Below, one piece after another: positions 1 to 8,660 of a stretch of DNA of 45,641 nucleotides. Both the position numbers and the translations under genes were made by a program. The DNA lies in NCBI RefSeq assembly GCF_001571345.1, contig NZ_BCTP01000024.1, positions 1 to 45,641 on the forward strand. The letters are read 5' to 3'. The notes beneath the pieces are model-generated. The model was not told where the DNA came from, ran no database searches, and worked only from the letters and a program-made list of their open reading frames with translations. Positions within the stretch are counted from its first letter, which is position 1. The number at the start of each line of letters is the position of its first letter. The DNA comes from Komagataeibacter xylinus NBRC 15237. Lineage in GTDB: Bacteria > Pseudomonadota > Alphaproteobacteria > Acetobacterales > Acetobacteraceae.

Positions 1-144
1 CAGGTCACGCCATGGATGGTCATGCAGCCTGACTTCCAGTACGTGTGGAACCCGTCGGGCGGCGTGCCGGATTATGGCGTGAGCTACAATCGCCGTGTGG
101 GCAACGAGGCCATTTTTGGCCTGCACAGCAGCATTACGTTCTGA
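1..144 (+). CDS. Carbohydrate-selective porin OprB family, C-terminal fragment
   Basis: Only the last 47 codons are inside the window; the gene starts upstream. The fragment contains PDFQYVWNPSGG and ends VGNEAIFGLHSSITF, with alternating hydrophobic residues and a terminal phenylalanine. This is the usual closing beta strand of an outer-membrane barrel and resembles the C-terminus of OprB-type sugar porins, which let sugars diffuse across the outer membrane. The stop codon TGA (142-144) overlaps an ATG at 144. The family call rests on a short tail, so a related outer-membrane porin is possible. Confidence 0.7.
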   Translation, partial: QVTPWMVMQPDFQYVWNPSGGVPDYGVSYNRRVGNEAIFGLHSSITF

Positions 145-296
145 TGGGCACCCCCGCCACCCCGCGCATGCGGGGCTGGTCGGGCGCGATCGTGCTGCTG
201 CTCATGGTACTGCTTTTAGCAGCCCGGACGGGCCAATGCCCCCCATCCCCGCAACGATACATCCCGGTAAAGGCAAAAAGCACAGGGCCGCATTGA
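144..296 (+). CDS. Possible small membrane-anchored or secreted protein (50 aa)
   Basis: A short frame starts at an ATG sharing one base with the porin stop (TGATG), an arrangement that permits translational coupling. It encodes an Arg-containing N-terminus, one hydrophobic stretch (about residues 16-27, IVLLLMVLLLAA) and a short polar tail, so it could be a single-pass peptide or carry a signal sequence. The Cys after the hydrophobic segment is not in a canonical lipobox (TGQC). I do not recognise a family, and chance occurrence behind the porin is a real possibility. Confidence 0.3.
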   Translation: MGTPATPRMRGWSGAIVLLLMVLLLAARTGQCPPSPQRYIPVKAKSTGPH

Positions 297-316
297 GCAT
301 TTGTATTCTTGTTACG

Positions 317-349
317 TCCTCCCCCCGCCTTATAAACAACGGGGGAGGA
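317..349 (+). promoter_or_regulatory. Hairpin sequestering the Shine-Dalgarno site of the next gene
   Basis: The sequence CCTCCCCC (318-325) is perfectly complementary to GGGGGAGG (341-348), with an extra T317-A349 pair: 9 bp closing a 15-nt AT-containing loop. The 3' arm is the ribosome-binding site of the ATG at 354. In RNA the hairpin would hide the Shine-Dalgarno sequence. That it regulates translation is inference. Confidence 0.5.
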
Positions 350-353
350 ATCC

Positions 354-932
354 ATGTCCTACTACGACAGGTTTGATGATGTCCGGACCATCATGCGCAC
401 GGCGGCAAACGGGCGCTGGCTGGCATGCTCCCCCACCGACCCCAAAGGCAGGACCACCTTCATCCTGCTCGACATCTGCAACATCATCCAGTTGAAGCTG
501 GAATATGATGGCGCGGCCCTGTACCGCAATATCGGCGATGCCGTGCGCTATCCGCTGCATGATTTTGATGATCCCATCCATGAACTTGCGGAAAGGCTGG
601 GCGTAAAGGCCATCACGCACATCATGCAGCCGGACTATATCGTGCTGCGTGACCTTGAGGATTATGAAATACTGGGCGCGGGCGCGCCAACACGGGCGCA
701 GCCCGGCCCGGCCTATACCGCGTGCAGCATGATCCATTGCGCGACATACGCCCAGTATGCCCGCCCGCCCACGCCGGTATGCATCGTCCATGAGTACGCC
801 AGCATGACCCTGCGCTATAACCCCACCTTTGCGCGCAGCAGGCCCCAACAGCGCAGGCGGCGTGGCTTCCTCGGGCTGTTGAAATGGTTCTTCACGCCGC
901 CGGGCCGCGGTGGCGGAAAATCCGCGGCGTAA
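354..932 (+). CDS. Hypothetical protein, 192 aa
   Basis: I do not recognise a family. The start is set by a strong Shine-Dalgarno sequence (GGGGGAGGAA) six bases before ATG 354. The protein has no signal peptide or membrane segment. It has a mixed alpha/beta-looking body (residues 1-150) and a strongly basic tail with RRRR followed by a hydrophobic patch (GFLGLLKWFF, about 171-180), which could touch membrane or nucleic acid. A long antisense frame (330-944) covers it but has no comparable ribosome-binding site. Its leader can fold into a hairpin that hides the Shine-Dalgarno site (317-349). Confidence 0.65.
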   Translation: MSYYDRFDDVRTIMRTAANGRWLACSPTDPKGRTTFILLDICNIIQLKLEYDGAALYRNIGDAVRYPLHDFDDPIHELAERLGVKAITHIMQPDYIVLRDLEDYEILGAGAPTRAQPGPAYTACSMIHCATYAQYARPPTPVCIVHEYASMTLRYNPTFARSRPQQRRRRGFLGLLKWFFTPPGRGGGKSAA

Positions 933-1059
933 GGCCGCCCGCATGCGCTGGCGCGTAGCTGCCTTGAAAAAACATCGCAGCCATCAGGCAAAAAACAGTT
1001 TCACGCCTTCTTTTTGCATTATATGCAGCCTTGATGATCCGGCCCGAACAACCCGCCGC

Positions 1060-1731
1060 ATGACGGGTTTGCGCGCCCCGCCAAAAAGGAAAAAACCGTT
1101 GCGCCGTCTTGTTGCTTTATGTCTTCCGCTCGCCATGGCCGCCTGCGCGCAGCATGCACCCCGCCCCATGGTCAATTACTGCAGCCAGCCCGCCATTACC
1201 GCGGCCATCGTGCGCACGGCAAACCAGGGCGCGCCCACGGCCTCGCCCGCCATCCGTTTCGAGGGGGGCACGGTCAAGAGTTCGGTCTATAACGACCACG
1301 TCCAGGTGCTCGCCTGCCATGGCAGCCTCGTGCGCGGCGATGGCACGCGCGAGAATGGCGTGGCCATTGCCCGCCTGTCGCACATGCATACGGACTGGAA
1401 AGCCCTGTGGAGCACCACGGCAGCCACCCACCAGTGGATGTCGGATGCCGATATAGCGCGCAACCAGCAGGACCGTTACGCCAATTATTACGAACACACG
1501 CCGCAGGCCTGCAAGCCCTACGCGCATGACCTGTTCTATGGCGCCCCGAAATCGGACAAGGAAACCGACCACCTGCGCGAGACGCTGTATGACTGCCTTG
1601 CCGAGCATAACGTCAAGCCGCTGCGCCCCGTATCGGGCGTGGAGCATACCTACAGCCCGTTTGGCCTGAATTTCTACATTCCCTACTACACCAACCTCAA
1701 CGCGGATGATAACGGTCCCTTCCTGTACTGA
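1060..1731 (+). CDS. Predicted lipoprotein, 223 aa, unknown function
   Basis: ATG 1060 is chosen over an upstream in-frame start (910) because it gives a clean lipoprotein signal: basic n-region (KRKKPLRR), hydrophobic core and lipobox LAMAAC with Cys29 as lipidation site. The mature part (about 195 aa) has several further Cys and many His/Tyr residues (LSHMHTDW, YANYYEHT, FYIPYYTN) and no family I can name. The deformylase-like gene starts 17 bp after the stop, so the two are probably co-transcribed. Membrane anchoring is predicted; function is unknown. Confidence 0.7.
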   Translation: MTGLRAPPKRKKPLRRLVALCLPLAMAACAQHAPRPMVNYCSQPAITAAIVRTANQGAPTASPAIRFEGGTVKSSVYNDHVQVLACHGSLVRGDGTRENGVAIARLSHMHTDWKALWSTTAATHQWMSDADIARNQQDRYANYYEHTPQACKPYAHDLFYGAPKSDKETDHLRETLYDCLAEHNVKPLRPVSGVEHTYSPFGLNFYIPYYTNLNADDNGPFLY

Positions 1732-1748
1732 AGCCTGGGAACTCCGCC

Positions 1749-2246
1749 ATGGCCATCGTGCCGATCATCCGCTACCCGCATGCCTGCCTCGAACAGGTCG
1801 CCCGCCCCGTTGACGCCACCAGCGCCGAAACGGCCCGACTGGCCCACGACCTGCTTGACACCCTGCGCGCGGCACCGGGCCTGGGGATTACCGCCAGCCA
1901 CGTGGGCCAACCCCTGCGGCTGGTGGTGATCGACCTGCATGATGGCGCGGGCGCGCATGTCTATGCCAACCCCGAGATCATCTGGCACGCGGATGACACC
2001 GCCACGATGGAGGAAGGCAGCCTGTCCATGCCGGGCATCCACGCGCCCGTCACCCGGCCTGCACGCGTGCGGGTGCGCTACGACCGTCCCGACGGCACCG
2101 TGGCGCAGGACGAGGCCTGCGGCCTGCTGGGTGCGTGCCTGCAGCACGAGATCGACCAGATCAATGGCCTGTTCTGGACCCGGCGTCTGTCACGCCTGCG
2201 GCGCGAGCGCGCGCTCAGGCGGTATGCCAAGCTGGAGCGGGGATAA
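1749..2246 (+). CDS. Peptide deformylase-like protein lacking metal-binding residues
   Basis: Length (165 aa) and fold landmarks match peptide deformylase, which removes the formyl group from nascent N-termini using a metal held by one Cys and two His. All three signature motifs are altered: the GxGxAAxQ motif reads GLGITASH (44-51), EGCLS reads EGSLS (metal-ligand Cys replaced by Ser91), and HExxH reads HEIDQ (133-137; second His replaced by Gln137). The catalytic Glu134 remains. Loss of two of three ligands argues against normal deformylase activity; the protein may be a non-catalytic paralogue or bind ribosomes or peptides. A functional def would be expected elsewhere. It lies in a probable operon with the upstream lipoprotein gene and is followed by repeat copy R1. 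Confidence 0.85.
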   Translation: MAIVPIIRYPHACLEQVARPVDATSAETARLAHDLLDTLRAAPGLGITASHVGQPLRLVVIDLHDGAGAHVYANPEIIWHADDTATMEEGSLSMPGIHAPVTRPARVRVRYDRPDGTVAQDEACGLLGACLQHEIDQINGLFWTRRLSRLRRERALRRYAKLERG

Positions 2247-2249
2247 GCG

Positions 2250-2330
2250 TTTTCAGGTGCCGCCTTTTTTCCCAAAAAAGGCGTATTTTTCGAAGCTTTT
2301 TGAAAAAAGCTTCACCAGAAACCTTTATCG
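2250..2330. repeat. Cloverleaf repeat copy R1
   Basis: First of 13 copies of an AT-rich double-hairpin element. Here arm 1 is degenerate (GCCGCC, T-run, A-run, GGCG) and arm 2 is intact (GAAGCTTTTT/AAAAAAGCTTC). It fills the gap between the convergent deformylase-like gene and phoB, so it could end transcription from both sides. Confidence 0.8.
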
Positions 2331-2337
2331 GTTTTCT

Positions 2338-3066
2338 TCAGTCCGCCTGGCCGTCATCGAGCATGTAGCCACTTGAGCGCACGGTGCGGATCAGGTCCGC
2401 CCCGCCCGTGGCGTTGAGTGCGAGGCGCAGGCGGCGGATATGCACGTCCACCGTGCGTTCCTCCACATGGATGCGGTCATCCCACGCGGCGGCCAGGATT
2501 TCAGCGCGCGAGAACACCCGGCGCGGATGGCGCATGAGATGCAGCAGGATGCGGTATTCGGTCGGCCCCAGCGCAATGGTGCTGCCCGCGCGCGACACGC
2601 GGCGGCCGCCATGGTCGATCGTGACATCGGCAAAGGTCAGGACATCGCCCTCCGCCACGGCAGCAGCCGCAGCCCCGCGTCCGGCGCTGCGCCGCATCAC
2701 CGCGCGCACGCGCGCATGCAGCACGTCCATGCCGCAGGGCTTGACGAGGTAGTCATCCGCCCCGGTATCGAGCGCATGAATGGAATCCTGCTCCTCGCCG
2801 CGCGCGGTGAGCATGATGATGGGCAGGTAGCGCGTGGCCGCCGCCATGCGCAGCCTGCGGCACAGATCCACCCCCGACAGGCCGGGCATCATCCAGTCAA
2901 GCAGCACCAGGTCGGGCTTCCAGCTCGTTACACCGGTCAGCGCATCAAGCCCGTTATCGACCGGCATGACCGTATGCCCTGCCGCCTCGAGGTTATAGGT
3001 GAGCATGACGGACAGGGCGGCGTCGTCCTCCGCAACAAGGATGCGGAGCGGTTGATCAACCTGCAC
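2338..3066 (-). CDS. phoB: Phosphate regulon response regulator PhoB
   Basis: A two-domain OmpR/PhoB-type regulator of 242 aa. The receiver domain (about 8-122) shows the acidic pair DD at 14-15, phospho-acceptor Asp57 (LLDWMMPG), switch Thr87 (LTARG) and Lys109 (YLVKP). The C-terminal winged helix (about 142-236) has the typical RTVDVHIRRLR recognition segment and SSGYML wing. PhoB normally activates phosphate-starvation genes when phosphorylated by PhoR. It lies 5 bp behind phoU on the same strand, which supports PhoB over other family members. No pst or phoR genes are in the window, so the sensor and transporter must lie elsewhere. Confidence 0.92.
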   Translation of the reverse strand: MQVDQPLRILVAEDDAALSVMLTYNLEAAGHTVMPVDNGLDALTGVTSWKPDLVLLDWMMPGLSGVDLCRRLRMAAATRYLPIIMLTARGEEQDSIHALDTGADDYLVKPCGMDVLHARVRAVMRRSAGRGAAAAAVAEGDVLTFADVTIDHGGRRVSRAGSTIALGPTEYRILLHLMRHPRRVFSRAEILAAAWDDRIHVEERTVDVHIRRLRLALNATGGADLIRTVRSSGYMLDDGQAD

Positions 3067-3071
3067 GGGGT

Positions 3072-3779
3072 CTAGCTTCCCTGGCCCGAGAACCCGCCGC
3101 GTGGCCGCACCACGGGCAGGATCTCGCCGGTGGCGGTGTAGTACACGCGCTCGGCAATGTTGGTGGCGTGGTCACCGATGCGCTCAAGGTTCTTGGCAAT
3201 GAACAAAAGGTGGGTGCACGGCCCGATATTGCGCGGGTCTTCCATCATGTAGGTTACGAGTTCGCGGAACATGGCGTTGTAGAGTTCATCCACCGCCGTG
3301 TCGGACTGCCACACCTCGCGCGCAAGATCGGGGGTGCGCTGGCTCATGGCATCAATGGCGCGGCGCAGGTTGTCCTGCACCAGGCGGCCCATGCTGCGCA
3401 GGCCGCTGAGCGAGATGCGCGAGGCCACCAGTTCGGCCCGCAGCGAACGCCGCGCGATGGAGGCGGCGCAGTCGCCGATGCGTTCCATGTCACCGGTAAT
3501 CTTGAGGGCCGAGACCACCTCGCGCAGGTCGCCCGCCACGGGCGAGCGCAGGGCGAGGATGCGGATCACCATTGCCTCCACATCGCGCTCGAGCGCATCG
3601 ACCTGCGGGTCGAGGTCGGCTGCAATGCCGGCGGCGTTCTCGTCACGGTCGGCAATGGCGGCAACGGCCTGCGAGGTCTGGCGTTCAACCAGACCACCCA
3701 TGCGCGCCATCATGGAGCGCAACTGCTCGAGTTCCTGCTCGTAACTGCGTACGATATGTGCTGATTCCTGTCCCACCAC
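3072..3779 (-). CDS. phoU: Phosphate transport regulator PhoU
   Basis: PhoU is a helical cytoplasmic protein that links the Pst phosphate transporter to PhoR and damps the Pho response. The protein shows two PhoU repeats with the characteristic stretches ITGDMERIGDCAASIARR and NLERIGDHATNIAERV (metal-binding E/DxxxD helices). No ATG precedes the conserved start; I chose GTG 3779 (GTG 3776 is equivalent) because family proteins begin with a segment like HIVRSYEQELEQL, and AAGG lies just upstream. A longer GTG start at 3818 is possible. It forms an operon with phoB and is divergent from a TonB receptor. Confidence 0.92.
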   Translation of the reverse strand: MVGQESAHIVRSYEQELEQLRSMMARMGGLVERQTSQAVAAIADRDENAAGIAADLDPQVDALERDVEAMVIRILALRSPVAGDLREVVSALKITGDMERIGDCAASIARRSLRAELVASRISLSGLRSMGRLVQDNLRRAIDAMSQRTPDLAREVWQSDTAVDELYNAMFRELVTYMMEDPRNIGPCTHLLFIAKNLERIGDHATNIAERVYYTATGEILPVVRPRGGFSGQGS

Positions 3780-3955
3780 CCGCAACCTTTTTGCCTGCCT
3801 GCCCGCGCCATTCCGCACGATCCGCCCGATAACAGGGCTTACGATGCCTTACGGGACTATACTATATCGGTCCCCGATTTGTTCAAGACGATGTCATATC
3901 CCACCCGGATGAGACAGAATAATGAAATAAAAAGATATTTTTCAGGAACGCCCCC

Positions 3956-6277
3956 ATGCCGCGCCCGCCTAGCCGCCCCGTTGTGTTCCCTGCGCCCTCC
4001 GCTGGCCGCCTGAATGTGCTCACGGTCGCCCTCAGCACCCTGCTTGGCCTCGGGCCGGGCATGGCGGCGGCTGATGACGCCACCACCACGCCTGCTGCTG
4101 CAAAACCGCCCCGCCCGCCTGCCACGGGCAAGGTGGAGCGGCTGACCGTGACCAGCCAGCGCGTGGTGGGCACCGAGCCCGGTGGCGGGCTGATCCGGGT
4201 GGAGGATGCAGCGAAATCGGTCAGCACCATCGGCACGGATTTCATGCGCAAGCAGGCGCCGAGCGCCACGGCGTTCGACATGGTCAGCCTGCTGCCGGGT
4301 GCGAATGTCTCCTCATCCGACCCGCTGGGCTTTTCACCCCAGACCAATATCAGCGTGCGCGGACTGGGCGGGGATTCGCTGGGCTACGTGCTCGAGGGCA
4401 TGCCGCTCAATGATATTGCCTATTACAACGGCTATCCCGGCCAGTTTGCCGATACCGAGAACTACCAGAGCGTCTCGCTCGCACAGGGCTCGGCGGATCT
4501 CGACTCCCCCGTGCTCAACGCGGCGGGGGGGCTGATGAGCATGACCTTCCGCGACCCTTCAATGCGGGCGGGAGGATATGCCGATGTATCCTACGGCTCC
4601 TACAACACCAACCGCCAGTTCCTGCGGCTTGAAACCGGGCAGATCGGGCATACCGGCATCAGGGGCTTCGTGTCCTACTCGCATGGCTATACCGATAACT
4701 GGCGCGGGCCGGGCCATGACGAGCGCCAGCATATCGACTTCAAGTTCCTGCGCGAATGGGGGCAGGGCAACCGGGTCTCGCTGATCGGCACATGGAACAC
4801 GATGGTGGCCAGCTACTACCCGCCGGTCGACAAATCCGACTGGCAGGCCCAGGGCGTGCATGGCGCGGCCAACAACCTCGCCGCCACCTACAACCCCAAT
4901 AACGCAGCAGGCGGCACCGATTACTGGGCGCTGTACCGCCAGCCCGAGCGCATTGCCTACCTTGCCGCCCCTGCCCGCTTCATGCTGGCGCGCGGGCTGC
5001 ACCTCAAGGTCACGCCCTATGCGCAGTGGAGCTACGGCAACGACCCCGGCGGCACGACGCTGGGCGATGCCGGGCTTGCAGGCGGGGCGGATGCGGTGGT
5101 GCGCTCGAACTGGACCCAGACCAGCTACCGCTCGGGCTTCAACGCAACCCTCGACTGGCAGCTTGGCAACCATGACCTCGTGTTCGGCTACTGGTACGAC
5201 TACTCCGATGACAGCGAGCACCAGCCCTTCACGGCCGTGAACGCGCAGGGGTATGCACCCGATATCTGGGTAGACCGCATCAGCCGCACCCTGCTCGACG
5301 GCAGCGGCCAGCAGGTCGATGCGGGCAGCTACCACATGATATCCCAGACCAACGCGCTCTATATCGGCGACCGGATGCATTTCCTGCACAAGAAGCTGAT
5401 GGTGGATGTGGGCTTCAAGGAAGTGATGCTCGACCGCACCGGCACCACCACATCGGGCGGCGTGCAGACGGCGGCAGGCAGCAACAGCGCAACACCGTTG
5501 CCACGCATCGCCATCCGCTACCAGATCACGCCACGGCACATGGTATTCTTCAACACCACCACCAATTTCCGCACGCCTGATGAAAGCGCGCTGTTTGGCG
5601 GCGTGACGGCCAGCGGCATCACGACACAGCTCAAAAACGAATATTCCGTGTCGGAGGAACTGGGCTACCGCTACAATGGCGACCTGATCGTGGGTAGCCT
5701 GACACTGTTCAACTATGACTTCACCAACCGCGAAATCCAGACCCTGCTCAACGTGAATGGCGCACAGGTCGATTCCACCATCAATGGCGGCGGCCAGACC
5801 TCACGCGGGGTGGATGTGGAGATCGGCCTCAAGCCGTGGCACCATTTCGCGCCCTACCTGTCGGGGGAGTACCTGCACGCGACCATCGACAGCGACATTC
5901 CATCGGCTACCGGCACGCTGGCAACCCGTGGCAAGACAGCGGTGGAAAGCCCGACGCTGCAGGCATCGGCGGGGCTGAGTTATGATGACGGGCATTTCTT
6001 CGGGCTGGCCTCGGTGCATTATACCGGGCGGCAGTATTCAACCTTCATGAACGACGAGCGCATGCCCGACCACACCACGGGCAACCTCGCCATCGGCTAC
6101 CGCATGGATGACCATGCCTTCCTCTCGCACCCCGAATTCCGCATGAACTTCATCAACATCACCAACCAGCATTACCTCTCCGGCGTGGCCACCCCCACGC
6201 TGACCAAGGCCGACGGGCCGCAATATTACGTGGGCGGCGGACTGGCCGTGCTGTTCACCGCCGCCACGGGGTTCTGA
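3956..6277 (+). CDS. TonB-dependent outer-membrane receptor
   Basis: A 773-aa receptor for energy-driven uptake across the outer membrane. It has an N-terminal signal region (about 1-38, ending GMAAADD), a short Pro/Ala linker and a TonB-box-like segment (VERLTVTSQR). The plug domain (about 75-200) includes VRGLGGDSLGYVLEGMPLND, and a long Tyr/Asn-rich beta barrel follows. The start is supported by AGGAA upstream of ATG 3956. The ligand is unknown; no siderophore genes adjoin it. It is divergent from phoU-phoB, but I see no clear Pho box in the 176-bp gap. The last 52 bp overlap the convergent transporter gene, so its final residues (TAATGF) extend beyond the last likely barrel strand ([10 protein letters not shown]). 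Confidence 0.88.
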   Translation: MPRPPSRPVVFPAPSAGRLNVLTVALSTLLGLGPGMAAADDATTTPAAAKPPRPPATGKVERLTVTSQRVVGTEPGGGLIRVEDAAKSVSTIGTDFMRKQAPSATAFDMVSLLPGANVSSSDPLGFSPQTNISVRGLGGDSLGYVLEGMPLNDIAYYNGYPGQFADTENYQSVSLAQGSADLDSPVLNAAGGLMSMTFRDPSMRAGGYADVSYGSYNTNRQFLRLETGQIGHTGIRGFVSYSHGYTDNWRGPGHDERQHIDFKFLREWGQGNRVSLIGTWNTMVASYYPPVDKSDWQAQGVHGAANNLAATYNPNNAAGGTDYWALYRQPERIAYLAAPARFMLARGLHLKVTPYAQWSYGNDPGGTTLGDAGLAGGADAVVRSNWTQTSYRSGFNATLDWQLGNHDLVFGYWYDYSDDSEHQPFTAVNAQGYAPDIWVDRISRTLLDGSGQQVDAGSYHMISQTNALYIGDRMHFLHKKLMVDVGFKEVMLDRTGTTTSGGVQTAAGSNSATPLPRIAIRYQITPRHMVFFNTTTNFRTPDESALFGGVTASGITTQLKNEYSVSEELGYRYNGDLIVGSLTLFNYDFTNREIQTLLNVNGAQVDSTINGGGQTSRGVDVEIGLKPWHHFAPYLSGEYLHATIDSDIPSATGTLATRGKTAVESPTLQASAGLSYDDGHFFGLASVHYTGRQYSTFMNDERMPDHTTGNLAIGYRMDDHAFLSHPEFRMNFINITNQHYLSGVATPTLTKADGPQYYVGGGLAVLFTAATGF

Positions 6278-7599
6278 ACCGCAAGGCCACGCAGCACCAC
6301 CGTGCCCGCCAGCAGGTACAGCACGGCAGGCACCAAAAGGCAGCCCGCATGAATGCCCGCCTGCGCCTGTGCCGTCTGATGTCCCGCGCCACTGACCAGC
6401 CCCGCCGCCGCCAGCACGCCCGCCAGCAGGCTGCCACCAATATCAAACGCCATTTTTGACGCCATGGAATTGAGCGCCCAGCCCAGCCCCACCGTGCGCA
6501 GGCCATCCGCCCCGCCTTCGTGCCGCATGGCATGCGCCAGCAGGGTGAAGCAGGCCGGGTTGCACACGCCCACGCACAGCCCGAACAGCCCCAGCCCCGC
6601 CCCGGTCAGGTCCAGCCGCGCCGGCAGCCCATAGGCCAGCAGCAGGACAGCCCCCGCCGCCACCGTGCCGTGGCGCATGACCACGCCTGCGCCCCACCGT
6701 GCGCACAGGGGCAGGGAAAGCCCGCACCCGGCCAGCACCATCAGGCTCATCATGCCCAGCAGCCAGCCCGCCATGTGGTCGCCCGCATGCAAAACGTAGC
6801 GCACGTCATAGACCAGTGCGCCAAACAGGAAGGTGCTGCCCAGCATGGTCAGCAGCATGGCCCCCGTCAGCCGCCGCCAGGCCCGGTTGGCCAGCAGCGA
6901 TGCAACGAGCTGCCGGGGGGCCGCATCGCCGCCATCCGTCGCCACCCGCTCGTGGCACAACCGCGCAGGCAGCCACACCAGCGCGCCCACCACGCACACC
7001 ACCACCACCATGAACAGGGCAAAGCCCGCCTGCCGGTTGCCGTGGCCCAGAAAATCCACGGCAGGCAGGGTGACCATGCTGACCGCAAGCCCGCCAAGTG
7101 TTGCCCCCACCATGCGGCTCGTGGCCAGGCGCAGGCGGATGGCGGGATCGGATGAAATCAGGCTGGTCATGACCCCGTAGGCGGTATTGACCACTCCGTA
7201 GCTTACGCACAGCCCCATATAGGCCGTGCCCGCGCACAGCCCGCGCGCCACGATGGGCCAGCCGCGCGGCAGCGGCACGAAGGTCAGCACCACCAGCACC
7301 ATGAACGGCACGAGCCCGCCGCGCAGCAGCGGCAGGGCCTGATGGCCCGCGGGCCTGCGGTCGATCCACAGCCCTACGACAGGATCGGTCACGAGGCTTG
7401 CCGCGCGTGCGGCAAGCAGCATGAACCCCACCATGCGGGCAGGGAAAAAGCAGATATCGGTATAGAAATACGCCAGGTAGCTGAGCATCAGCCCCCAGAT
7501 GATGTTGAACCCCGCATCACCCGCGCCAAATGCCACGATCTCCTTCAGCCCCACGCGGAGGGCGGAAGGAGGCGGCACCGGCGCGGGCGGGCGCATCAT
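6226..7599 (-). CDS. MFS transporter, GPH (sugar:cation symporter) type
   Basis: A polytopic inner-membrane protein of about 457 aa with roughly 12 hydrophobic segments. The sequence [10 protein letters not shown] after the second segment matches the DP-x-x-G-x-x-x-DR signature of the glycoside-pentoside-hexuronide:cation symporters related to MelB. Start ATG 7599 overlaps the panB stop (ATGATG, stop TGA at 7596-7598), so translation is likely coupled to panB; a longer frame to 7632 would overlap panB more. The substrate cannot be read from sequence. The panB link makes a pantothenate-pathway compound a possibility, but sugar transport is the family norm. Its 3' end overlaps the TonB receptor gene by 52 bp tail to tail. 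Confidence 0.8.
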   Translation of the reverse strand: MMRPPAPVPPPSALRVGLKEIVAFGAGDAGFNIIWGLMLSYLAYFYTDICFFPARMVGFMLLAARAASLVTDPVVGLWIDRRPAGHQALPLLRGGLVPFMVLVVLTFVPLPRGWPIVARGLCAGTAYMGLCVSYGVVNTAYGVMTSLISSDPAIRLRLATSRMVGATLGGLAVSMVTLPAVDFLGHGNRQAGFALFMVVVVCVVGALVWLPARLCHERVATDGGDAAPRQLVASLLANRAWRRLTGAMLLTMLGSTFLFGALVYDVRYVLHAGDHMAGWLLGMMSLMVLAGCGLSLPLCARWGAGVVMRHGTVAAGAVLLLAYGLPARLDLTGAGLGLFGLCVGVCNPACFTLLAHAMRHEGGADGLRTVGLGWALNSMASKMAFDIGGSLLAGVLAAAGLVSGAGHQTAQAQAGIHAGCLLVPAVLYLLAGTVVLRGLAVQNPVAAVNSTASPPPT

Positions 7600-8435
7600 C
7601 CCGGCGTCACTGCGCGGCGGGTGCCAAAACATTCTTCCGGCCCCGGAAAGTCGCGGGTGCGCACATCCTCGGCATAGCGGGCAACCGCGCCGTCAATCAC
7701 ATCGCCCACATCGGCGTAACGGCGCACGAAGCGCGGGGTGTCCGTGCCGAACATGCCCAGCATGTCATCAACCACCAGCACCTGCCCATCGCACGCAGGC
7801 GAGGCCCCGATGCCGATGACCGGCACCGGCACGGCAGCCACGATCTCGCGCGAGACGGATTCGACCGTGCCCTCGAGCACCACGGCAAAGGCGCCAGCAC
7901 CCGCAATGGCATGGGCATCATCACGCACCTTGCGCGCCTGCGCCGCGTCACGCCCCTGGGTGCGGAAGCCGCCCGTGGCGTTGACCGCCTGCGGCATCAG
8001 CCCCACATGCCCGCAAACGGGAATGCCGCGCTCGGCCAGAAAGTGCACGGTTTCGGCCATTTCCACCCCGCCCTCAAGCTTGACCGCGCCACAGCCGGTC
8101 CCTGCCATGAGGCGGGCGGCGTTGCGAAAGGCCTGCTGCGGTGATTCCTGATAGGAGCCAAAGGGCATGTCCACCACCACCAGCGCGCGCTGCGAGGCAC
8201 GCACCACGGCAGCGCCATGGGCAATCATCATGTCCATGCTCACGGCCAGCGTATCGGGCATGCCGTACACCACCATGCCCAGCGAATCCCCCACCAGCAT
8301 CACGTCAACATGCGCATCGAGCCTGCGGGCCATGGGCGCGGTATAGGCCGTAAGCCATACACCGGGTTCCCCGCCCTTGCGCACATCGCGGATGGTCCGC
8401 CGCCGGGGCTGTTCGCCCTTGCCCATGCCTGCCAT
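7596..8435 (-). CDS. panB: 3-methyl-2-oxobutanoate hydroxymethyltransferase
   Basis: PanB transfers a hydroxymethyl group from 5,10-methylene-THF to alpha-ketoisovalerate, giving ketopantoate, the first step of pantothenate and CoA synthesis. The 279-aa protein has the family hallmarks: [13 protein letters not shown] near residue 28, the Mg-binding [36 protein letters not shown] and [16 protein letters not shown] with FGPEEC-like C-terminal residues (FPGPEECFG). The TIM-barrel length is normal. The start is preceded by GGCAGGAA; an ATG three codons later is also possible. It is co-transcribed with the downstream transporter by ATGATG overlap. panC and panD are not in the window. Confidence 0.95.
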   Translation of the reverse strand: MAGMGKGEQPRRRTIRDVRKGGEPGVWLTAYTAPMARRLDAHVDVMLVGDSLGMVVYGMPDTLAVSMDMMIAHGAAVVRASQRALVVVDMPFGSYQESPQQAFRNAARLMAGTGCGAVKLEGGVEMAETVHFLAERGIPVCGHVGLMPQAVNATGGFRTQGRDAAQARKVRDDAHAIAGAGAFAVVLEGTVESVSREIVAAVPVPVIGIGASPACDGQVLVVDDMLGMFGTDTPRFVRRYADVGDVIDGAVARYAEDVRTRDFPGPEECFGTRRAVTPG

Positions 8436-8625
8436 TTTCCTGCCATATCCGTTGCGTTACGATGATATCTGGATATTGCAGGCCATCGGTCTTGGCAAAT
8501 CCCCCGGTCGCCTGAATGGGCACGCGCCCAATTCAGGTGGAACCACAGCACGCGCCGCACCGTTGACTTACAGAACTGAAAGAGACCTATCCATCCGGCC
8601 GGGGGGAAACCTGTCCGGGATTTAA

Positions 8626-8650
8626 TGTGATATTAATTACTATTATCACA
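8626..8650. promoter_or_regulatory. 25-bp palindrome TGTGATA-N11-TATCACA
   Basis: Seven-base perfect inverted arms (TGTGATA 8626-8632 and TATCACA 8644-8650) flank an AT-rich core. It resembles a CRP/FNR-superfamily half-site pair but with a much wider spacer than the usual 6 bp, so the binder is uncertain. The position in an AT-rich island of a divergent promoter region supports an operator role. Confidence 0.45.
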
Positions 8651-8660
8651 TAATATGCCT

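Noticed and set aside
3819-3955. Pho box between phoU and the TonB receptor
   Set aside because: Only one partial half-site (TGTCATA near 3891) is present; the second direct repeat expected for PhoB binding is missing.
4559-5539. 326-aa minus-strand frame inside the TonB receptor gene
   Set aside because: Shadow of the receptor coding sequence with no independent support.
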